Of a DNA stretch of 64,000 nucleotides, positions 14,331-28,733 are shown one piece after another. The notes under the pieces were generated by a model. That model had not been told where the DNA came from, ran no database searches, and saw nothing but the letters and a program-made list of their open reading frames with translations. The translations under genes and the position numbers were made by a program. The first letter of the stretch is position 1. The number at the start of each line of letters is the position of its first letter. The stretch spans positions 5,167,443-5,231,442 of the forward strand of contig CM022672.1 of the NCBI GenBank assembly GCA_012295275.1. Reading direction: 5' to 3'. The DNA is from Chrysomallon squamiferum. Its lineage: Eukaryota > Mollusca > Gastropoda > Neomphalida > Peltospiridae.

Positions 14331-17105
14331 TAAGTATATACAAAATGTTTAATGTCAAGCTAATTATAACACTTATTAAATAAACAGCATTAATTTAATG
14401 TTAGTGAAAATAATTAAACCATTAACTCAGATTCAGTAATTTACACCACAATTAGACAAAAGTAAGAAATAAAAAAAAAATCAAATAATGAACAGAAAAT
14501 ATTTAACTTCTTCGACACTGAGTAAGGACTGACATTAGCTGGCTAAAACTGAATGAAAGAAAAGATGAAACCCAGGTATTCAGCTGGACTGATGATAAAA
14601 TGTAATAAGATACACTAGAAATTCTATTAGTTGCATGTCTCTCTGTGTACTATGCTGATTACAGTGATTATTTCAGTTACAGGCAAAGTCAAAAGTACTG
14701 AGAAGGTTAATAAAGATGTGTGTGAAGTGTCAGTCAACTCAGCTGTTACACAGACTGTCAGATCCTGCTTGTGAAAACTGTTAATGATTCATACACACTT
14801 TCACCAAATGATGCTGATTAGTCCCACACTGTCCATGTCAACAGTTGAGAAATATAATATCATTATGACAAAACCTGATTCTGTTTAATTTATGTCACAA
14901 CATTATTGTTATGTGGTAAATCAACAACCCAGCTGAGAATTGAAAATATTCAGTTTATACAGAGTATCAGATATATCCAAACATATAATCCTAGTAAACA
15001 CATTAACATGAACATTAAATCTTTTTTTTTTTTTTTTTTTTTTTTGCATGATAACACATTGAACTGATTTAAGGAAATTGGTTTGACATACTGAACTTCT
15101 ACCTGCAATGACCCACAGAAAGGACACAAACTGGTAGTGAATATATTATTATCATGTTAAAAACTACAACAGCACAGATAATTAATACTGTTTTCATCTT
15201 AGATTAGCATATTAAAAAAAAACAATTCTGTTAATATTTAAACACAAGGAATTATGTGCAGTTAAAAAGTAACACAAAACAAAAAAATATGACTAAAACT
15301 CTGTTATCTTCACACAGTTTCATAAACAATGAATTATTTTCCTAATTTCCTACACAAACAAACCGGAGTATTTAAAACAAAGATGCTTATTGCAAAATTT
15401 ATTAGCCTAATTTGAAACAGGCAGTTGATCAATAAAGAGTGTTAAAACAAAGCCACAACACAATCAAAACCAATATGTGTGTGTTCTAAAAAATTACTAC
15501 AGGCTTTTGAAAAATCTACTTCAACTCCAGTATATGACTGAAGACCAAAAGTTTTGATAGCAAGATCAAATATGATCAGTACATGCTCCACATATTCTCA
15601 CCATAGTCACATTTAGACATAACAGGGTGTCTAATTCCTGAAAACAACTAATAATCAAACTGGCTAGCTGTAAGAAAACTGCAGCCAGTCTATAATAAGC
15701 ATTAACATTTTTTTTTTTTTTCTGTAACTAATCTAGTAGTGAACACTCTAACAATGTCTTGATGAATCTTCTGTTTCACAAACCAGTCGGGCTCTTCAAA
15801 CAAGCTTTTGTCTGCAGTCATTATTACTGTTACGAAAATAATTCCCAGTATCTCGGGAGTACATCAGTTTCTCTACACACAGAATTTATTTATTTTGGCA
15901 TCTTATTTCACTTCTCAAGACACCGGCTATAAATTGTATCTAGTCTCTCCTGATGCTGTTTATTGATTTTTGTTAGATTTTTAACCACTTTGCTTAAGAG
16001 AGTGAGTGACAGTCAGTTATACACAATCATCTCAAATATACTTTCACATCTGTTATGGATTTCATACATAATATACTATTTAATGACATCTTTCTTATTA
16101 ATAATAATGTTAACCTTCCAAAAGAGAAAAAAATAAAATAATTTTTCATCATTTATTTATGATTTTTCGTCTGAGGCAATCCATAGAGTTTTTGATCAAT
16201 AATTCCAGTGTTATAATGTTATAACAACCTTTCAGAACAGAATAGTAGATAGAATATTTTCTTATTTACCTACCCTTAAATCATCTTTGTTAATAATGTT
16301 CATTACATTCAAACACTGTTTAACATTAGAAACAAATTCACATATTTTACAGCTATACTGTCTCTGATCAGTTTAATTGATTATTCAGCTACATGAAAAT
16401 ATCATTTCCTAATTGACCTATTAAATCTTCTTTGTTCATTAAAGTTTCATATGCTATGTACTGTTAGAAATATATTTATATATTTCATTGATGACAATGT
16501 TTATTTAATAATTCATCTTACAAAACAGAATAGTTGAAATAATATTTCCTTATTTATCTATCTTTAGTCTAGAACATTAAATAATAACATTGATCATGGC
16601 TGTTTATACATTAATATTTATATATTTTATACATTCAAGACTGTCACATCTGTAATGTTATTTTTCATTTCTCTGTCTTTAGACTCGTGCAGTAAATGAT
16701 AATAACATTCACTATTTACTGTTAAAATCCTGTGTTTATATTTTATAAATATACTGTTTAAGAATAACTATGCCTGTCATAATAATTACATTCACCATAA
16801 AAAAAGGAAAACAATATTTACACAACTATTTCTATACTGGATATTTTAATCTCTGTAAATAACTGTTCATGTTCTAGATATTTACTGTTTGAAAAGCTGT
16901 TTCTATTCCAGACATGTTAATTTCTATTTATATTCCAAAATTTACAAAGCTGTTTCTACTGAGGGTATCTGCCATTTAGTCATTTTTTGGTCCAACAAGG
17001 TAAATTAGAAGAACATTCATTTAAATTATATTAAGACATATGTTCATACAATTCAAACACTAAAGATACAATTAGGAGCTGTCGGGAATAATGTGTTATA
17101 TATAA

Positions 17106-17143
<38 letters not shown>

Positions 17144-17701
17144 AGTTTATGCTCTTTCTCATTTCAAGTTTTTTGGAGATTGCAAAAATATTAGATTCAG
17201 TTATCTTAACTAAAACATTAGATTTTATTTATGATATATTTGACTTCTACATTTTGACAATTCTTTTTCAACTGAAACTATTAAATTTAATTTTTTTAAA
17301 TTTGTTTTTATTAGTGAAATTTTCAGTTCTAGGTTTTGGCAGATTTTTTAACTAAAACTTTGAAATTTAATGTAACTAAACATCATACAATATTTTTCAT
17401 TATGAGGTTTTGACCAAATTTTTTTACTGAAACAATAAGATTCATTAGTGTTAACTAAAACAGTAAATTTTATTTATGACACAAATACTGATTAATGAGT
17501 AATAAAATTATACAACATCAGTTTTGGCAAACCAATTATTGGGAGAATAACCAGACTGGAAAGCATTTGCATGTTATTAGTTTTATTTGTTCAGATACAT
17601 AAACATGTATGAATAACATTAAAATATGTCAGTGAAACATTTACTCACAAACATATATAATATTTTTGTGTGAACATACACACACAGTCACACACACACA
17701 G

Positions 17702-17746
<45 letters not shown>

Positions 17747-18494
17747 GCAGAAATTAATGAACACAAACACACACACACATATAAGATGAAATAAATGTTA
17801 ATGAGAAAAAGTAAATTAATATTTGTATACACTGTGTTTTATTGACAATCAGTATTAATTGATTTTTAGGAAAGCTTCTTTGGATAAACACATAACAGAA
17901 ATAGCTAAATAAACTGCCAGAAGAAATCTGTACTTAATGACCACAATTGTTCTAATTATGGCAGCCATTTCAATAAATGACAAAATATTATATTGATGTT
18001 TTTCTACTTAGTGTTTCCCTACCATTTTAAAATAATACAAAAATATTATTATTATAAAGGAAAGTAAATAAAAAAGAAGAACATTTTACTGTGAAATTTA
18101 TGAAATAGTTATTTCTACATACAACTGAAAGGCAAACCACATTCAGACATTTATATACAAAACAGCAAGTATACATGCAGATAGAAACCTATAAATATTT
18201 TTATATATTCTGCATTTGTGAAAATAAAAAAATAGAGATTAATAATACAAAAAAACAAACAAGACTATAACAACTGATTATTATTATTTTTTTAATTGTG
18301 ATCTCTACAAAATGCTAATGAAGAGCAATTTTATATACATTGCTATGTAACATCCAGTAACATGTTACTTGAACCGTGGCGTAAAATGTGTTAAAACTGC
18401 AGACTCAAATTCCCAAAGCTGTAACACTGAATAATTTACAACCATGATTTTCTGGAATGGAATAAAAACTCTTTTATCTCTCTCTTTCATTCAG

Positions 18495-18527
<33 letters not shown>

Positions 18528-19277
18528 ACCACCATTCTCACACACACCACCATTCCACTCACACACACACAGACAGACTGACAGAGAGAGTAAGTGAAAA
18601 GAAAAACCCAGTATAAGGTTAAACAAGAATTGTAATTCTTTATATATTAAAACGAAGATATTTTTAAATGCATTTTAACATGCAAAGCAAAGGTTAATTA
18701 AATTAAAGCAAATATAAATAAGGTTTCATTAATAAAACAGAACAAAAAAAAAAATAATCTTTACATTTCTGTGTTTTATGTAAAGCAAAAAAATAAAATA
18801 AAATAAAATAAAATAAAATAAAATAAAATAAAATAAAATAAAATAAAATGAAATTCAGCTCAGCTTGGGTTAGAAAACAAACCAAGGAAAAAATTATCAA
18901 AATATCTGAAGTAAATAAGGAACAATTTATAAGATAAATATTAAAATGTGTTTCTCTCACCAATATGACACTTTTTTTTACACACATATTTATACACAAT
19001 GCATTGAAAAACAAAGGGTTTGACCTCAGGTGAAAAAATTGTGCATCAAAATTATTTTTGCAATAAAAAGCTGGAAGACTATTTATAATAGTTTTTTGTA
19101 ATTTTTCAAGAACAGATCTGAACATACTTTTACATACACATGGAAAGAATATGTAGATATGTTGTTTTTTTAATTACATGTACAGATCTATATAAAATGA
19201 CAGTGTAATGCTAATTTGTGCTTCAATAATAAAACAAATTATATAATGGAAGTCTGATACAATATTTGAAAAGTTAT

Positions 19278-19321
<44 letters not shown>

Positions 19322-21725
19322 TATACACACAAACACACACAGTTGTAGGTAGGCATACACATACATTCTCTCTCTCTCTATCTCACACACACAGACACAC
19401 AAAAAATCACACCCAGATAATTAAATTTGAATAATTCACAATCTATGCAGAGATGTCCCTATTGTAATATTCCTGTAAAATGTATTTCATCATGTTGTGA
19501 TATTACAGAGAATATTACTTCATTTTACTGAACGTAAAAATGTACACCTCACACATTATGTAACGGTTGTTTATTTTTAGTGTGATCCATTTTAGAATTT
19601 GTGATGTAGTTGACGTTGTTCATGTTGCTGCTGCTGGACCCAGCACAACCCGAGCACGAACAATCCAAACTTCCAGCATTGAAAACCTCGTAGAGACCGT
19701 CCCGGAACTCCTTGCTCATGATCAGGTAAATAAAGAACTTCATGAACGAGTTGCAGATTCCAAGCCACATGAAGTAGAAATGAAGTAGAGGGGGATGTAT
19801 GCGTTGTAGTTGTGTGAAACTTCGTACAGGCGAAGTACGCAAAATGGTGTCCAGCTGATGGTGTACACCACCGAGACGACCATGTTGATGTGGTAGTTCC
19901 AGGGCCGTGTGGCGCGGTCTGTGAACACTCGCTGGTAAATGTTCAGCCGGTTTCTGTAGGACTTGGTAAAGAGGTAAAAGTTTGTGAAGATGAGGGTGAG
20001 GACACAGGGAATTGTCACCAGGGAGCCTGCGGTGAGAAAATAGAATCTCTGTGGTTTAGCATCAATCACGCAGATGAAGGCTTCGGCGTAGTATCTGGCT
20101 TTTTTCAGAGAGAAGAGTGGAGGGCAGGAGAAACAGATGGCGGCAATCCAGGCGAAGGTAACCCAGCAGGCAGACCTTGGCGCTGACATCACCACTTTGT
20201 ACCGTTCCGGCTTCCGAATTGCAACATAGTGATCAACGTTCATCCACGTCAGAGAATAGAGTCCTGCTATGAGAAATATCGCTGTTAGGTATCCTTCGAT
20301 GTAGCAGAAGGCGTTGCTGTTGAAGACCCACTTGTTGTACAGAGAGTTGAACACGGAGAACGGAGTGACAAGTAAACCCATGAAGAGGTCTGCGGCGATC
20401 ATGGAGAAAAGGAAGCAGCGGTTGACGTTTCTGAACGAGTGAGTCCAGCAGGCGACCATCAACATGAGACAGTTGAGTGTGACTATCAACAGCGTAATCA
20501 CAATTGTTAGAAACGTCTCAAAGGTAAACACAACTTCGGCCATCTTGAAAAATTATTTCACTTTCGAATGTGTCAAAGACGATCTTTTTAAAGAAAGTTT
20601 GTGTTTTTTAAATTTGTGCAAAATATTTTACATTCTTAAAAATTACATTATTTTACTATGTTTGAAAAAAAAATTGTATTGTTTTAATAAACAATCATAC
20701 AATAATATTTAAAATCTGAAATCAAATTTAGTGCCACAGCTTTTTCTGAAGGTGAAACAAGACCCACTGACAGAAACCACATTTCACTATTATAGTGAGT
20801 TATAAAGTCTGCACCGAAAATCTTTATTTAAATCATCTTCTTTATTTCATCAGTGAGTAATTGAAATTAAGTTCATCTGCAAATCATCTCTGATATTTGG
20901 AATTTTCCATCTTCTTGCAGAAAGCTGATGAAAGTCTTCAATCCTTCCAGCAACAGTGAACATATTTAAATCATTTCAACACTCGACCAATCTGCTCTTG
21001 AGTTCATTAAATACTCTCTTTTATCTCTTCTTGCTTAAAAAAAAATCATGACATTTAAAAGCAATTAAATAAGATTTCTAGTTTTGTCTGACTGGTTTTA
21101 ATTTTTATTTTATTTTATTGATTTACTGGTTTTTATTTCTAGTGTTTAAATAGAGTTGTTCACACAAGATAATTTAAAAATGTGGTATGAAAACTGATTC
21201 ATACTGAGATCAATTTATTTATTTATTTATTTATTATTTGTTATTTTTTATTTATTATATTTATTTTATTATTATTATTATTATTATTTTTTATTATTTT
21301 TTATTTTATTATTATTATTATTATGGAGAGGTTGTGTTTGTATCCATAACAGATAATTATAAATTTGTTTTTTGCACAAGTTCAGAATGACTGATTTTGT
21401 CCATAGCTGTTTACATTACAAAATTTTAATTTTGTTTTGTTTTGTTGATAGGTTCATCCTGAAACTGATATTTTGTATATATAGTCCTAAAAGTTGGTTT
21501 GTGAATTTAACAAAAGATTAAATTTTTCTGATTATATCAGATACTTTAAAATATTTATTATCACTGGTTCTCTATGAGAAAGATTTTTTTGTGCATTAAT
21601 TCACTAAATAATTTTTTTTTTTTTCTTAAATATTTAAAAAAGATTTTGTGACTTTCCTTACTTATATAATTACTATTATTTTTATTATTATTATTATTTT
21701 TATTTTTTTTTTTTTTTTATTGTTG

Positions 21726-21762
<37 letters not shown>

Positions 21763-23445
21763 GTTTATTATTTTTTTAATATTATTATTTTTTTTTTTTA
21801 TTATTGTTATTTTTTATTATTATTATTATATTGTTTTTTTATATTTTATTCTCCTTATTTTTGTGTGCATGAATTTTTCCACAATGAGATTGATTTTCTG
21901 CGTATTTCATCACACACTAACTTGGTTTGTGGAGATTGATTCTCATCCAGCACTGAACTGTCTGCGGATAGCAGACGTCAATCCAGCAGAATTATAACCA
22001 AACACCCAACACTTGAACGCAGAAACCTGACGTAAATGATAATCACAGCTGTACAGCAGCAACGACAAACAGAAAGGTGCTCGATTCTCACTGAGGATTC
22101 TGAAATAAAAAATATAATAAATAATTTAACATTTGTGTTCTTTTCAAAAAAACACGAAATAATCAGTCATTTTATGACGTGTTTTATAGCAATGCTGTTA
22201 TAAAACGTTTTCACGTTATCATCCATCCTCATCTAACTCACGGTGAATACAAAATTAATTCAAAAACATTTGCCAGTCCAAGGATTCTTTTCGGTTTGTT
22301 TTCTTCTGTAATTATTTATGATTTCTGCAACCATATTGGATATAAAGTATCTATAAATAACTGATATCTGTTATTTCACAAAATAAATGAAAACGTAATT
22401 GATTTTTCAGTAAAATAAATTTAGTCTCTTTGCATAGCCTGACTAACTGATTGACTATGTGTTTCCTTTGGGTAAATACAATCTTATAAAAACATTATCA
22501 GATAATTGAACTATCGACAGATATATTTTTGTCTTCTTCGGTCCAATGAACATAATATAATACAAAGCTTGTGGATGGTTTTAAGGTAACCAGATAAAAT
22601 ATTCAAATAACACTGATAATTTAATATTTAACAAATTCATTCAATGGCTGTTTGTTTAATATGTTGTCACATACAAGCTATTTGTATAATGATGATGTGA
22701 GAGATACATGATGTTGCTGCTGTAGCATGAGATATTTATCAGTTAGCAGTAAGAAAGTGTTAAATATGTACCTTCCCAAAGGCTGGAAAATTTATTGTAA
22801 TTGAGTCTGTTGACACTCTGATGAAGACTGATAATAAAGATTTATTTTCTAAACACTGAGCTTTTGACTGTTACAAGAGCAAGTTGAAAAACTGTTAAGG
22901 AAAGCCAAAAAAAATTAAAAATAAAAATAAATAATAATAATAATAATCTTGTCCCTTCAATGTTTTAGTATAATCCAAAGAGAAGTGATAAAATAACAAA
23001 CTAAATACTTCTTCCTACTTCTCACTGAAATCAAACAACTGCTGGCCTTAAGTAACAAACAGTGCCTGCAAGAAAAGAGAGTTTCACTAACTCAAAGTGA
23101 CAGATGAAGTTGTATCTGATCAGAAAGTCCAGGATGCTAACAGAGTCTCTGTTACTGATAAAACACAGGTTAAAAACAAACAACAGAAAAACAGTATGTA
23201 TTGTGTACTTGCAGCCATACATCAAATACATTTTGTACACCTACAAAATATTAATTTTTGCTGTTACTGGAATGTTATAAGAAATTGTAAAAAGAGCCTA
23301 TTTTTGTTAATCAAAAGACTATGAGTAGCAAGGTTTATTTTAATCAAGTAACAAGTAAAGTACATGAATCATCAATTAATTTAAGATAACTGCATTTCTC
23401 CTGAATATTATTGTAATATTCTCAAAAATATATATATATGTATAA

Positions 23446-23537
<92 letters not shown>

Positions 23538-26500
23538 ATTATATATACTTTTTTTCTTTTTTTGCATTTATTTATTTATTTTACCCCTATAATATAACAA
23601 AATCTGTTATTTATCCCAAATCTCTTCCATTACAATCTTATCTTCCCAGATCATTTTTATCTTTATTATTATTTCTTTTTCTTTTTTCACACTACTTTCA
23701 ATGTTGCTATGTAGTCTAAGACAACAGACTGTCCCTACAAGCATGGTAAGTGTATTAGTTAATTAGCAGATGAAGAGTCTGTGTTGTGTGTTTGAAACCA
23801 CACTCAGTGTTTGGCAGATGAACGCTGCGTGATAGAGCCACTGGCACCCAGGCTAATGAAATTGTGTTAGAGTGTGTCAAAGAAACAGGCTCTGCTTCAG
23901 CCATTTGGTTACACATGAAGCATTTGAAGAAACTACTGAAGAATTTCTTCTTTTATCATATATATAAGAAAAAAAAAAATTCTTCAGTAATTTCTTCAAA
24001 TGAACATAATAATGTATATATATAAGAAAAGAAAAAATTCTTCAGTAATTTCTTCAAATGAACATAATAATGTATATATATAAGAAAAGAAAAAATTCTT
24101 CAGTAATTTCTTCAAATGAACATAATAATGTATATATATAAGAAAAGAAAAAATTCTTCAGTAATTTCTTCAAATGAACATAATAATATATATATATAAG
24201 AAAAGAAAAAATTCTTCAGTAGTTTCTTCAAATGAACATAATAATATATATATATAATAAAAGAAAAAATTCTTCAGTAGTTTCTTCAAATGCTTCATTT
24301 GTAACCAAATATATATATATACACACATATATATGTATATTTATTCATCATCATCATCATTGTTATTATTTCTACTATTAATACTATTTTAACAGTTATT
24401 ATTATTCATTATTATTTCTTATTAGTGTTTCTTATGCTACTATTGTTAATATTTCTATACTGCTAATGCTGTTGTTAATTGTTGTTGTTGTTGTTGTTGC
24501 TCTCTTTTATTATAATTGTTATTATTAAATTACTATTACCATCATCCCCATCTTCATTATTATCATTATCATTGTCATCATTCTTATTTGGAATAAGTAT
24601 TTATACAAAGAGCAATCAAAATCAACTATTTTAAATGAACATTCATTTTGATCTAACAAGCATTTGTGTTTCAGAGAACAGAAAATATGTAATAATTTAT
24701 ACATCTTCCCAAATACTTCTTACAGCAGCCACTATAATGAAATGATCCCCAGACATATCTGATATAAAGCCTGATGACTTAACCACTATGAAGACTGGCA
24801 AGTTTAAAGCCAAAATTGATCCTAGGACCTACCTGTTATAAGCCTGATGACTTAACTGCTGTATCCATCAAAGTTAGTGGGTTCATTGCCAGTGTCATGA
24901 ATTGATCCCAGGACCTACCTGGTTTAATGCTGATGCCTTAACCAATACACCAACCAAGCTAGCAAGCTTAACATCTGTGGAATAGATACTGACTGTATCA
25001 TTGGCTGAGATCAGCATATCAAACACCTGACAGTAATCAAACGAGATCCAGGAAAGCAGTTATTATTTTCAGCATGATGAAACATGCACACACAAACCAA
25101 TTATCAGGAAAACAAGTGACACAGTCACTCAAGTGTCGAGTTAACTCATCCAGTTACTTTGTTACACCTTCGCAGTCGCCATGGCAACTAATCAGCTACA
25201 AGTACAATTACTTGGAGGGAAAAACGAGCAAACCAATAACTATGTGGGCTGATGTGTGGTTAATGGGTGTGTTGTTGGTTTTGAGATAATAAAAGCAATT
25301 TTAGAAGTACTGTTTTCTCATGAATTACTGGAATCTTTTTGGTTTTTGTTATTTTTTTTTTTTAAACTTTAATCATTCTTTTTTTAATGAGTTAATGTAC
25401 TGAGATAGCAAAAAAAAACAAATGGTGTTCAATATGTCACCATAAGTCCTAAAACATTTTTATTATTTTTAATTTTTTTTTTTTTTTTTTTTAAATCTAT
25501 CCCAGTATAAATGCTTTTATTCACAGAATTAGTTATGCCTTTAAAAGCTGTCCCAGTGCCACTGCATTTATTCACACAATGAGCTCCATTTCATGTAATC
25601 ACACCCAAGAGAGACCAGACTAAACCATAAAACTGAATGGACGTAAATTAAATTGTCTGAAATGTGGAAATTACTTTACTGTCACTGCACATCACATCAG
25701 ACAGTGAGTTTGATGTCTGCTTGGGTGTTTTTTTCTGTGAATAAAGGATAATTTTAATATTTTTTTTCTTTATTATATTTTAATATATTATTATTATTAT
25801 TATTGTTTTTTATTAAGGTCCAGGCAATTAGTATACCAGCATGTTTATTCATAATAAAAGGCACTATAAACTTTATAAAATATTTAGTTGAAAAAGAGGA
25901 ATATCTATATATATCCAATTTGTTCTGTCATTCTAATTTATTTTTTTCATTCTACAGAAAAACGTATTTTTATTTTAATTTTTTTTAATTTTATAAAGCT
26001 GATAAATTATTGCTTCAAGTTTAGAATATAACAGAAGCACAGTACTGATTTGTGAATCATCTAAAATTTACAATGTTTTTTATTGCCTGTTATTATTGTA
26101 CAATTGGTGTTGTTACTGTTGCTGCTGATGCTGCTATGTTATCTCTGATTTAGTGCTTGCCTCTCAACTGTTTTCAATGACTGTAAGTAACAAAAAGTTA
26201 CATTTACTAGATAAGCTTAGTGACAGAGCTCAAATATCTATTTCTACTCTAGCTATTCTACTATCTGTACAGCTGTTTCTCTTCTAGATATTTATGATAC
26301 TTATATAGCTATTTCTATTCTACATATTTCAATATTTACACAACTATTTCTAGTCTAGATATTTGTAATACTTATATAGCTATTTCTATTCTAGACTTTT
26401 CAATATTTATACAGCTGTTTCTATACTAGATATTTTAGTCTCTGTAAATAACTGTTCATGGTCTAGATATTTACTGTTTGAAAAGCTGTTTCTATTCCAG

Positions 26501-28278
26501 ACATTTTAGTTCCTATTTATATTCTAAAATTTACAAAGCTGTTTCTGTTGAGAACATATTGAAATACATGCAGCTGTAACTCTTAGATACGACATCTACT
26601 ACTGACCTTTACATGGAAGCTCTAACTCATGTAGAAATTATAATTCTAAAGAGCTCTTTAAAATCTACAACATTCTATCTGTATCCATTTATATATATAT
26701 ATAAACTACAGATATTATAGATGTTATAATTCTAAACATCTACTTACATCATGTAACTCATGATGTAGATATCGTAATTCTAAAAAGCTATTCCTGTTCA
26801 ATGTCAACTTACATCAACACACTGTTACTATTCTAGACCTAACCTAACTTTTCTGTTTACAATCTTTGTACGTCTGTATCTTTGAACTGCTGCTACTAAT
26901 AATAAAAGGTAAAGCTGGTACCATCACAGACTAAACACTTATCTGAAATGATATCAGTGTGTTTCTTGCTGGTTCACTTGAGAAGTGATTTACAAGATGT
27001 TCTCATGGGTATTTCAGTGAATTGCATACTCAATAGTCAGTGCTGACAGATATCAGCTGCATGTATATTTCAAACAGATGTCTGTACTAGCATGAAAAAC
27101 AAAAACTGAAAAAACAATAGGATGAAGTCATAGATAAAAACAAATGTTCTTTATCAGTCTCATAAAACACAGAAAAATAAAATGGCAGTGCACTGGTTAT
27201 CAGAGAAAGATGGAAAGATGAAGTGAGAGGGATGGATAGAAAAAACAGGGAGAAAGGCAGAGAAAGTGAAAGTGAATGAGGCAGATACACACAGAGAGAA
27301 TGATGATGGGAAAACACACACACACACACACACAAACAGACAGATTTTTTTTCGTTTTTTCTTTCTACCGTAAAGGTTTCTTTAAATCAACAAATAAAAA
27401 TAGATCTAAAAAGGGAATATGTAACAAAAAAGATATAATTTAACTTTATTTACACAATTTACTTTTATTACATAAAACATTTTATTTCTGCTGATTGATA
27501 AGTAAAACTCAAAGAATGGCAGCTGTCTATTTCTCCTTTCACATCATCATTGTACATTATAAAATCATTATAATTATAATATCTTATTAATATGATTTAG
27601 ACAATATTTTACTTTATAGCAATATTCCTTTACCAAATCATACCTACTATAAAAATCAGAACACTTACAATAAAGCTTAATATTAAAAATATAACTTACC
27701 TAGTTAATATTCTTCACAGTGCAAATCTTCAAATTTCGCTTCTTAATAAATCCACATTTCTCTGTTCATGAGTGATATTTTTATTCACGGAAGACACAAA
27801 TGTTAAAAAAGAAATGTCTTCTTCCTTGCACATCTTCCAAAACGTTGCCAGGATAAAAGCAGAGGAGTGGTATTTACTCCTTATGAAAACAAGCACATCA
27901 CCTGTTTGTTGTGCTACTCACAGCTGATTGCTATCACACGCTCTCCGCATCTAACAAGGGTGCAGTGTTTTATAATGCTGGCTTGTACTATAAACCCCTG
28001 AATCACGTGGACATTAAGATGGGTCAGTTTCTGCTGGTGTCCATTCAGACAAATGCCCACAGCACCACCAGTAAACAGTTAGCTTCAGGTTTTGAGCCCA
28101 TTTTTCGTTAGTCACAGCTATCTATCAAATGTTGGCAAAACAACAACATAACTGATGTCAGTCTTGCTGGCTGGCTCTTCTGAAGCAACAGTTCCATGGG
28201 CAAAGTGCCATGCGGCTTAGTCTTTTAAGGCTTTTTCACCTCTCAATAAGAAGACTATGAATAATAAAGATTTCATGT

Positions 28279-28313
<35 letters not shown>

Positions 28314-28696
28314 CTTTGTGGCATAGTCTTTTGAGACTTTTTCACCTCTCTGTAATTGGTTCAGAATTGATGATTTTTATTATGTTTCTGTTTTATATAC
28401 ATCAAAAAAAAAACATAAGTCATTTATTCATTTTGTACTATAATTTCTTTAGTAAGTAAGATAGGTGAATAATAAATATTAATATGAAGCAACAAATAAT
28501 AAACATTTTACGATTAATATTAGGATTTATATCCAATATTATATCTGAATGTTTAATTCAGTACCATCAACTGAGAAAATCACTAAATAAATCTAGCATT
28601 ACAAAGAAAGAGAAAAAAAATATATATTATTTTAAAACAATTTTTGTAAATTTTTGTAAATTCAAAATAATTGTTTTGCAAATACATTTTGTTTTG

Positions 28697-28733
<37 letters not shown>

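Noticed and set aside
19890-20186. Plus-strand frame opposite the GPCR
   Set aside because: Shadow of the GPCR coding strand, with no domain.
24700-24972. Functional tRNA genes
   Set aside because: The A- and B-box-like phrases are diverged and the segments do not close into an acceptor stem or a plausible anticodon arm; SINE fragments are more likely.
27911-28111. 66-codon plus-strand frame starting MLLTADCYHTLSASNKGAVF
   Set aside because: Complex sequence but no family recognised. It overlaps the candidate minus-strand promoter block, and no splice or tail signals support a gene.
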